From an uncultured Draconibacterium sp. (lineage in GTDB: Bacteria; Bacteroidota; Bacteroidia; Bacteroidales; Prolixibacteraceae), in the NCBI RefSeq assembly GCF_913063105.1, contig NZ_CAJXYQ010000005.1:248001-312000 (forward strand): a stretch of 64,000 nucleotides of DNA. Direction: 5' to 3'. Position numbers and translations under genes: made by a program. The notes beneath the pieces are model-generated. The model did no database searches. It saw only the letters and a list, made by a program, of their open reading frames with translations, and was not told the origin of the DNA. The first letter of the stretch is position 1. Each line of letters begins with the position of its first letter. Below are positions 8,172 to 17,522 of this stretch, in pieces.

Positions 8172-9069
8172 AATAGTTCAGGGCGGTGGTTTTGCAGGAG
8201 CAGTTGGTTATGTTATGGAAAAAAAGGATGCCCGATTACTTACCGGAGAGGGAGTGATGTTAAATGATAAAGAATCAATCATCAAAAATTTTATTACTCA
8301 AAGCAAAATGAAGCCTAATGTTTCGAAGCCGGTGGCGCATATCTCACTTAATTTTTCTGCACAAGACAAAAACTGTTTGACGGATAAGTTCATGGTTGAC
8401 CTTGCACAAGATTACCTGGGGAAAATGGGTTATGACAATACTCAATATATTGTTGTTCGTCATTTCGATACGAAGCATCCGCATATGCACCTGATAATAA
8501 ATCGTATTGATAATAACGGAATCCGAATTTCGGATAAAAATGAAAAGTTGCGTAGCACTAAAGTTTGTAAAGAGCTAACGAAAAAATATGGATTGTATCT
8601 GGCAAAAGGCAAAGAAAAGGTAAAAGAACATCGATTGCGCGGGCCGGATAAAACAAAATACGAGATATATAGTATTCTTAAAGACACTATTCCTAATTCC
8701 AGAAACTGGCGTGAGCTAATCGTACAATTGCATCGACAAGGCGTAAAAGTCGATTTTAAGTATAAAGGAAAAACAAAGGAGATTCAGGGAGTGAAATTTT
8801 CTAAAAACAACTTCGTCTTTAACGGTTCGAAGGTGGACAGGCAATTCAGTTTTTCTAAAATTAATTATCAGCTAAAGAATAACAATTACCAATCTATTAG
8901 TAAAACAGAACAAGCATTCTGGCAATCAAACGAAACCCAATCGGCACAAAATATTCTTGGTGGTTGGTTGGCTAATACGCACTCTCAATACAATGAAGAC
9001 TTTAGAGAACAGGAACGAGAGAAATATAGAAGGCGAAAGCGCAAAAAAGGGAAAGGATACAGAATTTAG
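8161..9069 (+). CDS. MobP-type relaxase (mobilization nuclease)
   Basis: The start is the ATG at 8161; an in-frame TTG six bases earlier is less likely. This gives 302 residues. The N-terminus MIAKIVQGGGFAGAVGYV is typical of the Relaxase family (PF03432) in Bacteroides mobilizable elements. Motif III is HFDTKHPHMH, with metal-binding His at 106, 108 and 110. The catalytic Tyr is probably in the first 30 residues (AVGYV). It would nick oriT covalently and pilot the strand into a helper conjugation channel. The C-terminus is highly basic (RRKRKKGKG). At about 300 residues it is on the short side. Confidence 0.88.
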   Translation: MIAKIVQGGGFAGAVGYVMEKKDARLLTGEGVMLNDKESIIKNFITQSKMKPNVSKPVAHISLNFSAQDKNCLTDKFMVDLAQDYLGKMGYDNTQYIVVRHFDTKHPHMHLIINRIDNNGIRISDKNEKLRSTKVCKELTKKYGLYLAKGKEKVKEHRLRGPDKTKYEIYSILKDTIPNSRNWRELIVQLHRQGVKVDFKYKGKTKEIQGVKFSKNNFVFNGSKVDRQFSFSKINYQLKNNNYQSISKTEQAFWQSNETQSAQNILGGWLANTHSQYNEDFREQEREKYRRRKRKKGKGYRI

Positions 9070-9091
9070 TTAACCTAAAAAGCAATTTATT

Positions 9092-9685
9092 ATGAGTAAC
9101 AATTCGATAATCAGTGTGTTGTTTGAGGAGATAAAAAGTAGAATAACCTCAATAGAAAACAAAATTGATAAAATTAGTAATGCCAATAGTGCTGAAAAAA
9201 CGGAAACAACTTTACCAGAAATAACACGCGAAGTAGATTATTCCCGTATTGAACAAATAATTCAACAAATCACACCGGAAATTGATTCTTCAATAAAAGA
9301 GCCAAAGCCACAACGGCATTATCATACCCTGGATTTTAAGTCGACCAAAGTATTTATCATTCTGGTTGTTATGTCGCTGTTGTTAAATGGCTCTTTGTTT
9401 TATAATATTCATCAATATCGAGAATATAAACGTCTGAGTGAGAGTGATATTAAATACCGATATATAAAAACCTCAAATGGCACAACCCCGGGAGGAATTT
9501 ATAAACTTGAAAACCTTTTTCATTACAACCGTGATAAGAAAAAAATCAAAGAAATTCGCCTATATGTAGAGGATTACGAGCGCAAAGTAAAACAACGTGC
9601 CGAGGATTTAGAACGTGCCCGATTAAAAGAAGCCCAAGCCGAGAAACTTAGACAAGAGGCAGAGGCATTAAAAGGCAATAAGTAG
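9092..9685 (+). CDS. Coiled-coil membrane protein next to the relaxase
   Basis: A 197-residue protein of no recognised family. An N-terminal helix with heptads (IKSRITSIENKIDKI) is followed by a basic linker and one transmembrane segment near residues 88-110 (VFIILVVMSLLLNGSLFY). The C-terminal coiled coil is rich in E, R, K and A (about residues 160-195). It starts 22 bases after the relaxase and is the last gene of the element. Similar proteins trail relaxase genes in Bacteroidetes elements, so a mobilization accessory role is possible. Confidence 0.55.
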   Translation: MSNNSIISVLFEEIKSRITSIENKIDKISNANSAEKTETTLPEITREVDYSRIEQIIQQITPEIDSSIKEPKPQRHYHTLDFKSTKVFIILVVMSLLLNGSLFYNIHQYREYKRLSESDIKYRYIKTSNGTTPGGIYKLENLFHYNRDKKKIKEIRLYVEDYERKVKQRAEDLERARLKEAQAEKLRQEAEALKGNK

Positions 9686-10539
9686 TGCAATTCCCTAATT
9701 TTTCTCAAAAAACATAGTCTTATTGACGAAAGAGTAATAATTACAATGTTTTCGTCATTAATGGGACTGACTAATCCCAAATCATAAACAAAGGTGTTCA
9801 ATTTAACCCAAACAAGCCTGCGGTTGCAAAAGACTTCGGCATATACGCCGCAAATAAATGAGCAAGAGAGTTTTTGATATAATTATTTCATTTGCATAAA
9901 TACGCCTTTCTCATTCTTCCAAAGGCAAATTCATTGCAAACCAGCGGTAAAAACACTTGCCCATCAATTTGCCTCCATCGCACAACTTCCATTTATTCCG
10001 ATTCCTTTTGCAATTTGGATTAAATTGATTTTTGAGTGTTTACGATTTGGGATGAGGGCAGTTGTTGTGCTAAATTGCTGTTTTTGAGTGCGGCAGATTC
10101 GCGATATTGAAATTATTGATATCGAAGCAACTTATACTTTGGTAGGAAGTATAAGCTACATTAAAAATGTTTCATTCATTGACATCATAATTCGTATAAA
10201 TATTCGCTAATTGATTAATGGTACATTCATTGATATTAAAGCAAGAGTTCTTTTTAAGGAAAGGAAATAAACTTTGTATAACACGTGTCGTATTTGCAAA
10301 ACACATGGTGAAGTACTTTACTCCAGAAGGTATTGTTACTTTTAATAACACTCTAATCTCAGCTGGATTAGTTCCTTGAAGTTCTGCTTTTTTATAAAAT
10401 TAGTTTTTCCTCTATATGACTTTGTCTTTGTGATTTCACTTTAGTATTATTTCAACCAGCTCTTTATGGTTAAGTTGCGAATTACTGATTTCTGCTGCTA
10501 GGTAGTCAAAACTACCGATTTTCTTCACGAAAAATTACT
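9686..10539. other. Gene-free stretch holding the probable right end of the mobile element
   Basis: No credible ORF or tRNA was seen. It contains a 12-base copy of the left-edge string (9907-9918) inside an inverted repeat GCCTTT/AAAGGC (9904-9909, 9921-9926). It also has a direct repeat TAAATTG-N2/3-TTTTTGAGTG (10021-10038, 10071-10090), a perfect 9-bp hairpin CTTATACTT/AAGTATAAG (10131-10155) and a weak hairpin GGTAGT/ACTACC (10501-10516) after the minus-strand gene. Which part belongs to the element is not resolved. Confidence 0.5.
10021..10090 (+). repeat. Direct repeat pair TAAATTG...TTTTTGAGTG
   Basis: Two imperfect copies start 50 bases apart. In the first, two bases separate TAAATTG from the T-rich second half; in the second, three. 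They lie 340-400 bases beyond the last mobile-element gene. They may be integrase or excisionase arm sites at the right end, or chance AT-rich similarity. Confidence 0.3.
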
Positions 10540-11685
10540 TTAAGGACTTTCCATTAAAGCACTTTTTTTGCTAAGCCGTTTCTGTACTTTTTTATCGTGG
10601 CATTTGGCATGTACCAAGTATTCATATATTTTATTTGAGATATATGGATTGTCGTGGTCGAGAAGTTTCGATAACTCCAAGCAAACCTTTGTTGAGCTAA
10701 CTTCATGTTTTTTAAACATTTCAAGAATAAGTTTAAACAAGGCGCCATTCAAAAATTCAAGATTAGTAGCAAAGAATGTAATTGTTGATTCTGAAAGGCT
10801 GGATGAATTAATCAATCGTTGAACTATCATTCTTTGTTTAGCAGAATTGCTTTTTTGAAAAGTATTTAATAAACGATGCTCAGTACTATTTTGTTTTAAT
10901 GCTTTGTTCGGAATGGATTTCAGTGCTGCATCTACCAAAACAATGTCATCACAGTCTATGATTTTAAAGATTATTTTTAGACTTGACTCATCTATACTCT
11001 CAAATAATTGCATCTGTTGCAATGTCCATAGAATATCTTCAGGGACTTCACTTTCAAGCAATGAATTAGCTATTTTCGTATTTAAAAGTTCTTTAGATTT
11101 TTCTTCAGCACGCTCTTTTGTGGTTCCATTAGATATATGCCAAAGTGTGAACGTGGTATAAACTGCACCATTTACAATACTCTTAATTATATCTGGATTG
11201 GTTGCCTGTGTTACTGCATCAACTTTGTCTTCTAAAGAGTCCTTTTGAGGAATCAGCTTGTCGTAAGTGAGGTTAGCTAATGGTGACCAAGGATCTGATA
11301 AAATTTTAAATAACTGAAAATATTCTTCTTCTGTAAACTCTTTGTGTTCTGTTTTGCTGAAAAAATCTCCTTTTTGGAGTTTAAAACCATGAAACCTGCC
11401 TGAAAAGTTCCAATACATTGTAGTCCGTATAGGAAGGCATTCCCCTTCAATGCATACTCCGGTAGAAATGTTTCGATGAAAGGATAATGGAAGACCGTCT
11501 TTAGAATAATTTACCCAAAGTGTGTCGTCTGGAATTGTATCGTTGAAATCGGTAATAAAGTAACCAATAGAATCAGTTTCGAGATTTATTGATGGAATAC
11601 CAAACTGAGTTATATCCTTTTCCTCCGTTTTTTCCATAAACTGTGAAAATAAAATAAGTAATATGAAAATATGAAATCCCTTCAT
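10540..11685 (-). CDS. Exported protein with an FMN-binding-like motif and a helical repeat C-terminus
   Basis: A 381-residue protein with an N-terminal signal sequence (KGFHIFILLILFSQF). Residues about 75-190 resemble FMN-binding-type domains. They contain CIEGECLPIRTTMYWNFSG, then DAVTQAT, which is close to the D-x-x-(S/T)-G-A-T site where ApbE attaches FMN to Thr but has Gln in place of Gly. NGAVYTTFTLWH follows. The C-terminal half (about 200-375) is a run of paired helices like HEAT repeats. It is the last of three minus-strand genes (54-base gap) after two beta-helix glycosidase-like genes. An electron-transfer role is inferred from the motif alone; no flavin transferase gene is in the window. 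Confidence 0.4.
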   Translation of the reverse strand: MKGFHIFILLILFSQFMEKTEEKDITQFGIPSINLETDSIGYFITDFNDTIPDDTLWVNYSKDGLPLSFHRNISTGVCIEGECLPIRTTMYWNFSGRFHGFKLQKGDFFSKTEHKEFTEEEYFQLFKILSDPWSPLANLTYDKLIPQKDSLEDKVDAVTQATNPDIIKSIVNGAVYTTFTLWHISNGTTKERAEEKSKELLNTKIANSLLESEVPEDILWTLQQMQLFESIDESSLKIIFKIIDCDDIVLVDAALKSIPNKALKQNSTEHRLLNTFQKSNSAKQRMIVQRLINSSSLSESTITFFATNLEFLNGALFKLILEMFKKHEVSSTKVCLELSKLLDHDNPYISNKIYEYLVHAKCHDKKVQKRLSKKSALMESP

Positions 11686-11739
11686 TTCTGTGATTGACTA
11701 TATTAAATTTCGCATTGGTATTTAAATATTACCTTTCAT

Positions 11740-13635
11740 TTATTTCGTTGGTCCATTCTTTATGTATGGAACAGAAGTAAGTCCGCAACGATTAATAATT
11801 TCTTTTACTTCTGAAGGTTCATCTCCTCGACTGAATAAAGTTGTCCCTTCAATACTCGAATTCACCCATCCTTCGGATAATTTCGCTAAAGTTGTTGTAT
11901 AATTATTGGTTGCCTGAATTGGTCCCTTAACTTGTCCTGGAAAGCTTTGAGCAGCAGTCCAAAGGGGAGCGTTATCTATTACGTTATTATTTAATATCCA
12001 ATTGGAAGAATAACCATCAAAATAGAAAGCACCATAATTTAACCACAAATCTTTAACATAGTTTTCTTCAATTATGTTTATTCCAAAAACCGGGTTAGTG
12101 GTATAAATGCCACCAGCATCATATGTAAAAGTAGCAAGCCCCGAAATTTTATTGTTTATTATTGTAAAGTTTCTGTTTTGTTCAGGTACCGGATCAGCTT
12201 CACTTGATCCCCATCCCCATCCTAGGCTTATCCCGGTGTAAGGAACATTGTGAATTTCATTGTTTTTTACAATAAGCCCATCAATATAAAAACACAAAAT
12301 ACCAACACCTCCTCGGTAATCTTTTGCAATATTTTCAATGTAGTTATTGTAAACCACAATGTTTTTAGGAATCATTTTATCGTTGTTGGGTTTGTTTGCA
12401 TCGTTACCAACTTCAATTGCACTACCCGAAATATCTTTAAAGTAATTCGACGATACAAAGATATTTTCACCTCCGTAATTAAATGCGAGACCTGTTCCTC
12501 CCAGATTTATGAATTTACAATCTTTCACTACAATGTTATTTCCATTGTGCACTGATAAAGCTGCAGGAATTCTTTCTTTTTGTTGATTGTGTCGGTATTG
12601 TGCATCATATACATCAAGATTTGTTTGAGGTATTAAGGTATTAGCCTGAACATCTACAAATCCAAAATCATTTGGTCTTGTATAATTACAATACTTAAAA
12701 GTTAATCCCTGAAACTGAAGGTTTGTTATTGGCTTAGAAAAATCGATTCCATCGCCACCATTTAGAAAAAATGCCTTTTCTATGTTAGGGATGATAACTT
12801 CTGCTTTTGCCAGGTTTTCATGTGGTAAGGGCCAATAATATAGCCACCCTGATTTATCATTATAGTACCATTCGCCTGCCTTATCTAAAAATTCATAGGC
12901 ATTTTCAATCCAATACTCTTCTCTTATGTATTTTCGAACACCTTGTGGCCCCTTGGTTAAAGCTTCCCATTCTGTAGCATTGATTACAGCACGTGTATAG
13001 GAATCTGTATTATACGTTTTTGAAATTCGAAGTCTTTTATGCATCCACTTACATGAAGCAACAAGTTCTATTTTATCAACCCAATCGGAAAGGTTATCCA
13101 GTAAACCTTTCTCTATGTTAAATCCATCGTGTTGAAGCTCAGAATAAAATTTTTTAGTAGACCCTAAATTTGGTGTGCGAGCTCGCGTTTTACATATGTC
13201 ATTAATGTACAGTTGACGAAAAACCTTTCCTGCTCCAATTTTGATTTTTTTTATGTGCCCGGAATCCTTCTTCCATTTCCCATTTATTATTTCTCCACTG
13301 GAAATAATTGGGCTTTCTGACTTGTAATTCTTGTACGTTATTAAGCAATTGTTGGTGCCTGAGTCTGAAGAGGAAAATTCTAACGTTGAGTTAAGAGTAT
13401 GCACTCCTCCTCGTAAGTAAATAATGATATTACCATTAAGAGTTCCATTGCTTAATATGCCCGCTACTTCTTTCTTTGCTTTATCAATGGTTTTAAATGC
13501 TTTTGTAATGCTTGTTCCAGAATTTGAATCTAATCCATTTTCAGGATCAACATAGAACTGAGTCTGCTGTGCATTGACACTGAGGAAAGTAAGCAGGTTT
13601 AAAAGAAGAAGATAAAAAAACTTTCGCTTCATCAA
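11740..13635 (-). CDS. Secreted right-handed parallel beta-helix protein, GH141-like
   Basis: The 631-residue protein has a Sec signal peptide (MMKRKFFYLLLLNLLTFLSVNAQ). The mature start FYVDPENGLDSNSGT...AFKTIDKAKKEV is the usual opening of secreted beta-helix carbohydrate enzymes. The FRQLYINDICKTRARTPN segment is typical of GH141-like proteins. The C-terminal two thirds shows helix coils rich in Asn (KNIVVYNNYIENIAKDYRGG; IVKNNEIHNVPYTGISLG). GH141 members act on fucosides or xylans, but the substrate here cannot be read from sequence. It is a close tandem paralog of the next gene, has no T9SS signal and no added domains, and is therefore probably periplasmic. An uncharacterised beta-helix family is the alternative. 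Confidence 0.6.
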   Translation of the reverse strand: MMKRKFFYLLLLNLLTFLSVNAQQTQFYVDPENGLDSNSGTSITKAFKTIDKAKKEVAGILSNGTLNGNIIIYLRGGVHTLNSTLEFSSSDSGTNNCLITYKNYKSESPIISSGEIINGKWKKDSGHIKKIKIGAGKVFRQLYINDICKTRARTPNLGSTKKFYSELQHDGFNIEKGLLDNLSDWVDKIELVASCKWMHKRLRISKTYNTDSYTRAVINATEWEALTKGPQGVRKYIREEYWIENAYEFLDKAGEWYYNDKSGWLYYWPLPHENLAKAEVIIPNIEKAFFLNGGDGIDFSKPITNLQFQGLTFKYCNYTRPNDFGFVDVQANTLIPQTNLDVYDAQYRHNQQKERIPAALSVHNGNNIVVKDCKFINLGGTGLAFNYGGENIFVSSNYFKDISGSAIEVGNDANKPNNDKMIPKNIVVYNNYIENIAKDYRGGVGILCFYIDGLIVKNNEIHNVPYTGISLGWGWGSSEADPVPEQNRNFTIINNKISGLATFTYDAGGIYTTNPVFGINIIEENYVKDLWLNYGAFYFDGYSSNWILNNNVIDNAPLWTAAQSFPGQVKGPIQATNNYTTTLAKLSEGWVNSSIEGTTLFSRGDEPSEVKEIINRCGLTSVPYIKNGPTK

Positions 13636-13751
13636 ATCTAATTATTTAATTATTTGTAATCCTGATCACGGTTAGAAAACTTTCATTTATGTTAACGGTG
13701 AATCAAAAAAGCAATTGGAAATACCGGATTGTTGCACAAAGCACAAACTTA

Positions 13752-16700
13752 TTAGTGATTAACAATTACTTTAAAGTATTCTTGATTCTTTTTAGTATCT
13801 ATTTTGAGAAAATAAATCCCAGTTTTAAATGTCGACACATCTATTTGAATTATTTCATTTTTTCGTGTGGTCCTAATGTCATTATATACAGATACTCCAT
13901 TTATGTTATACATAATAATTTGTGTTTCATTATTAGAAGGAGAACTAATCTTTAAGATTTCATTAACCGGATTAGGATATACATTAAATAGTTTATTGGT
14001 TTCAGAAATTTCCTGAGACTCTCCATCATCCCATTCTTGAATGCTGGTAACTATGCTGCAAGACTCAAACTTGACAGCATCGGCTCGTATTAGTCCATCT
14101 GAATTTTTTGTGTTTTTCACAGCACTTCCACAAGGGTAGAAATCATATTCGCCTAGCTCCACCCATCCTGAATCACCTTTGGTAAAATCTAAATATTTTG
14201 TTTCAGTTCCGAATCTATGCATAATTTCAATTTTAGCATTAGAATCTCCCGAAGGGTCTACTACTTTATATATATATACTCTATAGCATCCGTTCAAATC
14301 ACTTGGTGACCAAGTGGCATTTGCACCGTCAGATAAACCATTTCTAGTATCGCTTCCGTCGCTACCGGAAAGCCCGATATCACCATCATGCCAATCTCCT
14401 TCTTCCGAATATCCACTATCCTCGTTATTAATAATAATTCCTTCTCCTACAAATTTTACAGCGTCGGCTCTGATTGTTCCATTTGTAGTTCTTGAATTAT
14501 TTACCGAACCGATTGATTCGGAAAAAGTATATGTCCCTAATTCAACCCATCCTGAACTTCCTTCTGTATAATCAATATAATGAGTATCTGTACCACCCAC
14601 ATGGCTTACTTCAATTTTAGCATTGGAGTCGCTGTTAGCATGAACAACCTTGTAGATATAAACTGTGTATTTACCATTTAAACTGCCAGGGGTCCATGAC
14701 ACTGTCGCATCTGATGAAGTACCGTATCTGGTGCTAGTTCCATTGTTACCCGATAATCCGCTATTTTCCCATGAGCCAGTTTCGGAATAACCAGGATCTC
14801 CATTATCTATTATTATTCCGCCTGTTTCAAATTTCACGGCATCTGCTCGAATATAACCGCTTGAATTCCTGATATTCTTCACATAGTTTGGTGAGCCTTC
14901 GCCGAATTCATAAGTTCCTAGTTCCTTCCAGCCTGAAGTCCCGGATGTAAAGTCTAAGTATTTTGTAGTTGTTCCATTCTTATGCGCTATTTCAATTAGT
15001 GCATTAGAATCACCTGACTCATCTACAAGTTTGTAAATATAAACCGCATAAGAGCCACTTAAGTCACTTGGTGTCCATGTTGCCGATGCTCCCGTTGAAG
15101 TTCCATATCTTATGCCACTTCCATCATAGCCTTCCAGCCCATTGCCCCAAGTTCCATTTTCAGAATATCCTGAATCTCCATTGTCAATGATTACAATTTC
15201 CTTTATTTCATCTTGCGGAGGCATTTCTCCTGAATAAGGTTCGGTTGTCAAACCTGAATTGTCGATGATAGACTGAGCCTCTGTTGGTTCATTTCCTTTC
15301 ACATAGATAGTTGTGCCCGAAATGCTTGAGTTTGTCCAATTATCAGCTAGTTTAGCCGAAGTTGTTGTATAATTATCTGTGGCATTTATTGGTCCCTTTT
15401 GCGAACCAGAAGCAGCAGTCCAGTATGGAGCATTTTCTGCAACATTTTTATTTAGAGTCCAGTTTGCCGAATGTCCATCAAAATAATATGCACCAAAATT
15501 TAACCTCTGATTCTTTACATAATTGTTTTCGATAATGTTAGTACCATTAACCGGATTTGTGGTATAAATACCACCGGCATCGTAGGTATATGTTGCAAGT
15601 TCAGAAACTTTATTATAGAGTATCGTATAGTTTCTATTCTGATCGGGAACCGGATCAGCGATATGATCACCCCAACCCCAACCCAGACTTATTCCAGAAT
15701 AAGGGACATTGAAAATTTCATTGTTTTTTACAATAAGACCATCTATATAAAAGCAAATAATGCCGACACCTCCCCTGTAATCTTTAGCAATATTTTCAAT
15801 GTAGTTGTTATAAATCACTACACTTTTTGGAATCATTCTATCATCATTAGGTTGATTGGCATCGTTTCCTACCTCAATAGCGTTACCTGAAATATTTACG
15901 AATTTATTCGAGTTGATTAAAATATTTTTACCTCCATAATTGAAAGTAAGTCCGTTTCCACCGAGGTTGTAGAAGCTGCAATCCTTAACAGTTATGTTTT
16001 TTCCGTTATACACCGACAAAACAGCTGGAATTCTTGCTTTTTGCTGGTTGTGTCTGTATTGAGTATCACAACAATCATCCTGTGATGGTTCAGGAATGAT
16101 AGTGTTAGCTTGTACATCTACAAAACCAAAATCATTAGGTCTTGTATAGTTGTTATATTTAAAAGTTAATCCTTCAAACATTAAGTTGGAAACTGGGGAT
16201 TCAAAATCTTCTCCATCGCCTCCATTTACAAAAAAGGCATTCTCCAACTTGGGAATTACCAATTCTGCAGACTCAATATTTTCTCCCGGCAAAGGCCAGT
16301 AATAAAGCCAACCTGTTTCTTCATTGTAGTACCATTCGCCAGCCTGATCTAAAAATTCATATGCATTCTCTACCCAATATTCTTCTCCTTCATATTTTCT
16401 GACACCCTGTGCCTCATTTAATAAATCGTCCCATTCGATATTATTAATAACAGCTCTTGTATATGATCCTACATTGTACTTGTTTGTGATGCGCAGCCTT
16501 TTATGCATCCATTTACATGATGCAACAAGTTCTACTTTATCCTCCCAGTTTGTTAAACCATCTAATAATCCTTTCTCAACATTTAAACCGTCTGATTGCA
16601 AAGAGGCTGGGAAATTTTTGACAGAACCAAAATTTGGTGTCCTTGCTCTTATCATGCAGCTATCATTTATATATATTTGTCTAAAAGCTTTCCCGGTTCC

Positions 16701-17096
16701 TATGTTTATTTTCTTTATACTGCCTATATCAGTTTGCCAGCTTCCTGTTATTTCTTCTCCACAGGAAATTACAGGTATTTCCGAATCGTAGTTTTTATAG
16801 ATTACAAAATAATCATTTGTTCCTGAATCGGAATTTGTAAAAATTATTGTAGAATCAAGCAGGTGGACACCACCTCTTAAATAAACTATAATGTTACCTT
16901 CGAGGCATTCATTATTTATTGATTTTGCGACGGCTTGTTTAGCTTTTTCAATCGTTTTAAAAGCATTTGATACACTTGTGCCTTGATTTGAATCAGATCC
17001 ATTTAAGGGATCAACATAAAATTCAGCCTGTTGAGACCAAGCGCCTAAAAACATCATTAAATTTAAAACAAAGAGTATAAGATGACGTAGTTTCAT
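13752..17096 (-). CDS. T9SS-secreted beta-helix protein with three golvesin-like repeats
   Basis: The 1114-residue protein has a signal peptide (to about residue 22) and a beta-helix domain (about 24-640) that matches the 631-residue neighbour nearly end to end, including the FRQIYINDSCMIRARTPN segment. Three repeats of about 125 residues follow (about 645-1020). Each starts IIDNGDSGYSE or a variant, has a TWTPSDL...YAVYIYKLV core and ends IRADAVKFE; this matches the golvesin C-terminal/Xly CBD-like domain. The last 80 residues are a type A T9SS sorting domain (FNVYPNPVNEILKI...KTGIYFLKI). It should be exported to the cell surface or medium. As first gene of the minus-strand group it diverges from the sigma gene at 17523. 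Confidence 0.75.
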   Translation of the reverse strand: MKLRHLILFVLNLMMFLGAWSQQAEFYVDPLNGSDSNQGTSVSNAFKTIEKAKQAVAKSINNECLEGNIIVYLRGGVHLLDSTIIFTNSDSGTNDYFVIYKNYDSEIPVISCGEEITGSWQTDIGSIKKINIGTGKAFRQIYINDSCMIRARTPNFGSVKNFPASLQSDGLNVEKGLLDGLTNWEDKVELVASCKWMHKRLRITNKYNVGSYTRAVINNIEWDDLLNEAQGVRKYEGEEYWVENAYEFLDQAGEWYYNEETGWLYYWPLPGENIESAELVIPKLENAFFVNGGDGEDFESPVSNLMFEGLTFKYNNYTRPNDFGFVDVQANTIIPEPSQDDCCDTQYRHNQQKARIPAVLSVYNGKNITVKDCSFYNLGGNGLTFNYGGKNILINSNKFVNISGNAIEVGNDANQPNDDRMIPKSVVIYNNYIENIAKDYRGGVGIICFYIDGLIVKNNEIFNVPYSGISLGWGWGDHIADPVPDQNRNYTILYNKVSELATYTYDAGGIYTTNPVNGTNIIENNYVKNQRLNFGAYYFDGHSANWTLNKNVAENAPYWTAASGSQKGPINATDNYTTTSAKLADNWTNSSISGTTIYVKGNEPTEAQSIIDNSGLTTEPYSGEMPPQDEIKEIVIIDNGDSGYSENGTWGNGLEGYDGSGIRYGTSTGASATWTPSDLSGSYAVYIYKLVDESGDSNALIEIAHKNGTTTKYLDFTSGTSGWKELGTYEFGEGSPNYVKNIRNSSGYIRADAVKFETGGIIIDNGDPGYSETGSWENSGLSGNNGTSTRYGTSSDATVSWTPGSLNGKYTVYIYKVVHANSDSNAKIEVSHVGGTDTHYIDYTEGSSGWVELGTYTFSESIGSVNNSRTTNGTIRADAVKFVGEGIIINNEDSGYSEEGDWHDGDIGLSGSDGSDTRNGLSDGANATWSPSDLNGCYRVYIYKVVDPSGDSNAKIEIMHRFGTETKYLDFTKGDSGWVELGEYDFYPCGSAVKNTKNSDGLIRADAVKFESCSIVTSIQEWDDGESQEISETNKLFNVYPNPVNEILKISSPSNNETQIIMYNINGVSVYNDIRTTRKNEIIQIDVSTFKTGIYFLKIDTKKNQEYFKVIVNH
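14060..15195 (-). repeat. Three in-frame golvesin-like domain repeats
   Basis: Three tandem coding repeats of about 375 bases, each encoding the pattern (I)IDNGDxGYSExGxW ... YKxVxxxxDSNAxIEIxHxxGTxTxYxD ... GWxELGxYxF ... IRADAVKF. They are clearly diverged from one another, so they are old duplications. Boundaries are approximate. Confidence 0.75.
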
Positions 17097-17522
17097 TTTG
17101 GAAAATTTATATTAACTCATTTATATCAGTTACTTTTATCGCTTGTGAAAAACGACATATTATGCAAGCATAAACACTAGATTACATACTAGAATGAAAG
17201 AATTTTAATTGACTGCAAACCTGTGTTTTTTACAATGTATACTATTTATATACGCTTTACGAAGGAGTATTAACTAAATAAACACTAAATAATTTCTTAT
17301 TCTCGCCTTAAGGGGCAGATAATCAAATATTTCTGTTTCGAGCCGCTGTGTTACACCTGGTTCTGTATCGTTTGAAGGACTTATAAAAGATATAATGATT
17401 TTAAAAGATCAGAAGTGGAGCCTTTGTGAATCAGAGAAATTCTACATCCTAAAACATTTAATACATAATAGCGAGAAAATGTTACGAATTTATATATTTG
17501 CAAACTAAGTATAATTTATTAA
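17097..17522. promoter_or_regulatory. Divergent regulatory region between beta-helix genes and the ECF sigma gene
   Basis: This 426-base AT-rich gap separates divergent units. TATATTTG at 17493-17500 fits the Bacteroidetes -7 element TAnnTTTG and lies 22 bases before the sigma start. No good TTTG -33 element was found. On the other strand I found neither a clear -7 element nor the TGT-N16-GTA motif described for the ECF promoters. Confidence 0.4.

Larger units (their letters stand above)
3513..9918 (+). mobile_element. Mobilizable genomic element (integrase, excisionase, DnaC-like ATPase, MobC/relaxase)
   Basis: All genes from 3628 to 9685 are plus-strand and of mobile-element type: HTH proteins, a tyrosine recombinase, a DnaC-like replication ATPase, a ribbon-helix-helix MobC and an HxDxxHPHxH relaxase, with a candidate oriT in front of mobC. 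No type IV secretion genes, resistance genes or transposases are visible, so it would be mobilized in trans. The ends given here are those of a shared 12-base string (3513-3524 and 9907-9918). They are tentative and could be off by several hundred bases on the right. The integrase frame is broken, so the element may be fixed in place. Confidence 0.75.

Noticed and set aside
10131-10155. Perfect 9-bp hairpin CTTATACTT/AAGTATAAG considered as a terminator
   Set aside because: No T tract follows on either strand, and no gene ends directly before it.
9686-10539. tRNA gene or CRISPR array near the right end of the mobile element
   Set aside because: No cloverleaf and no regularly spaced repeats were seen. 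The few repeats present are single pairs.
17097-17300. Search for the TGT-N16-GTA motif on the minus strand before the beta-helix genes
   Set aside because: No match was found, so co-regulation of the minus-strand genes by the same sigma factors is not supported by sequence.
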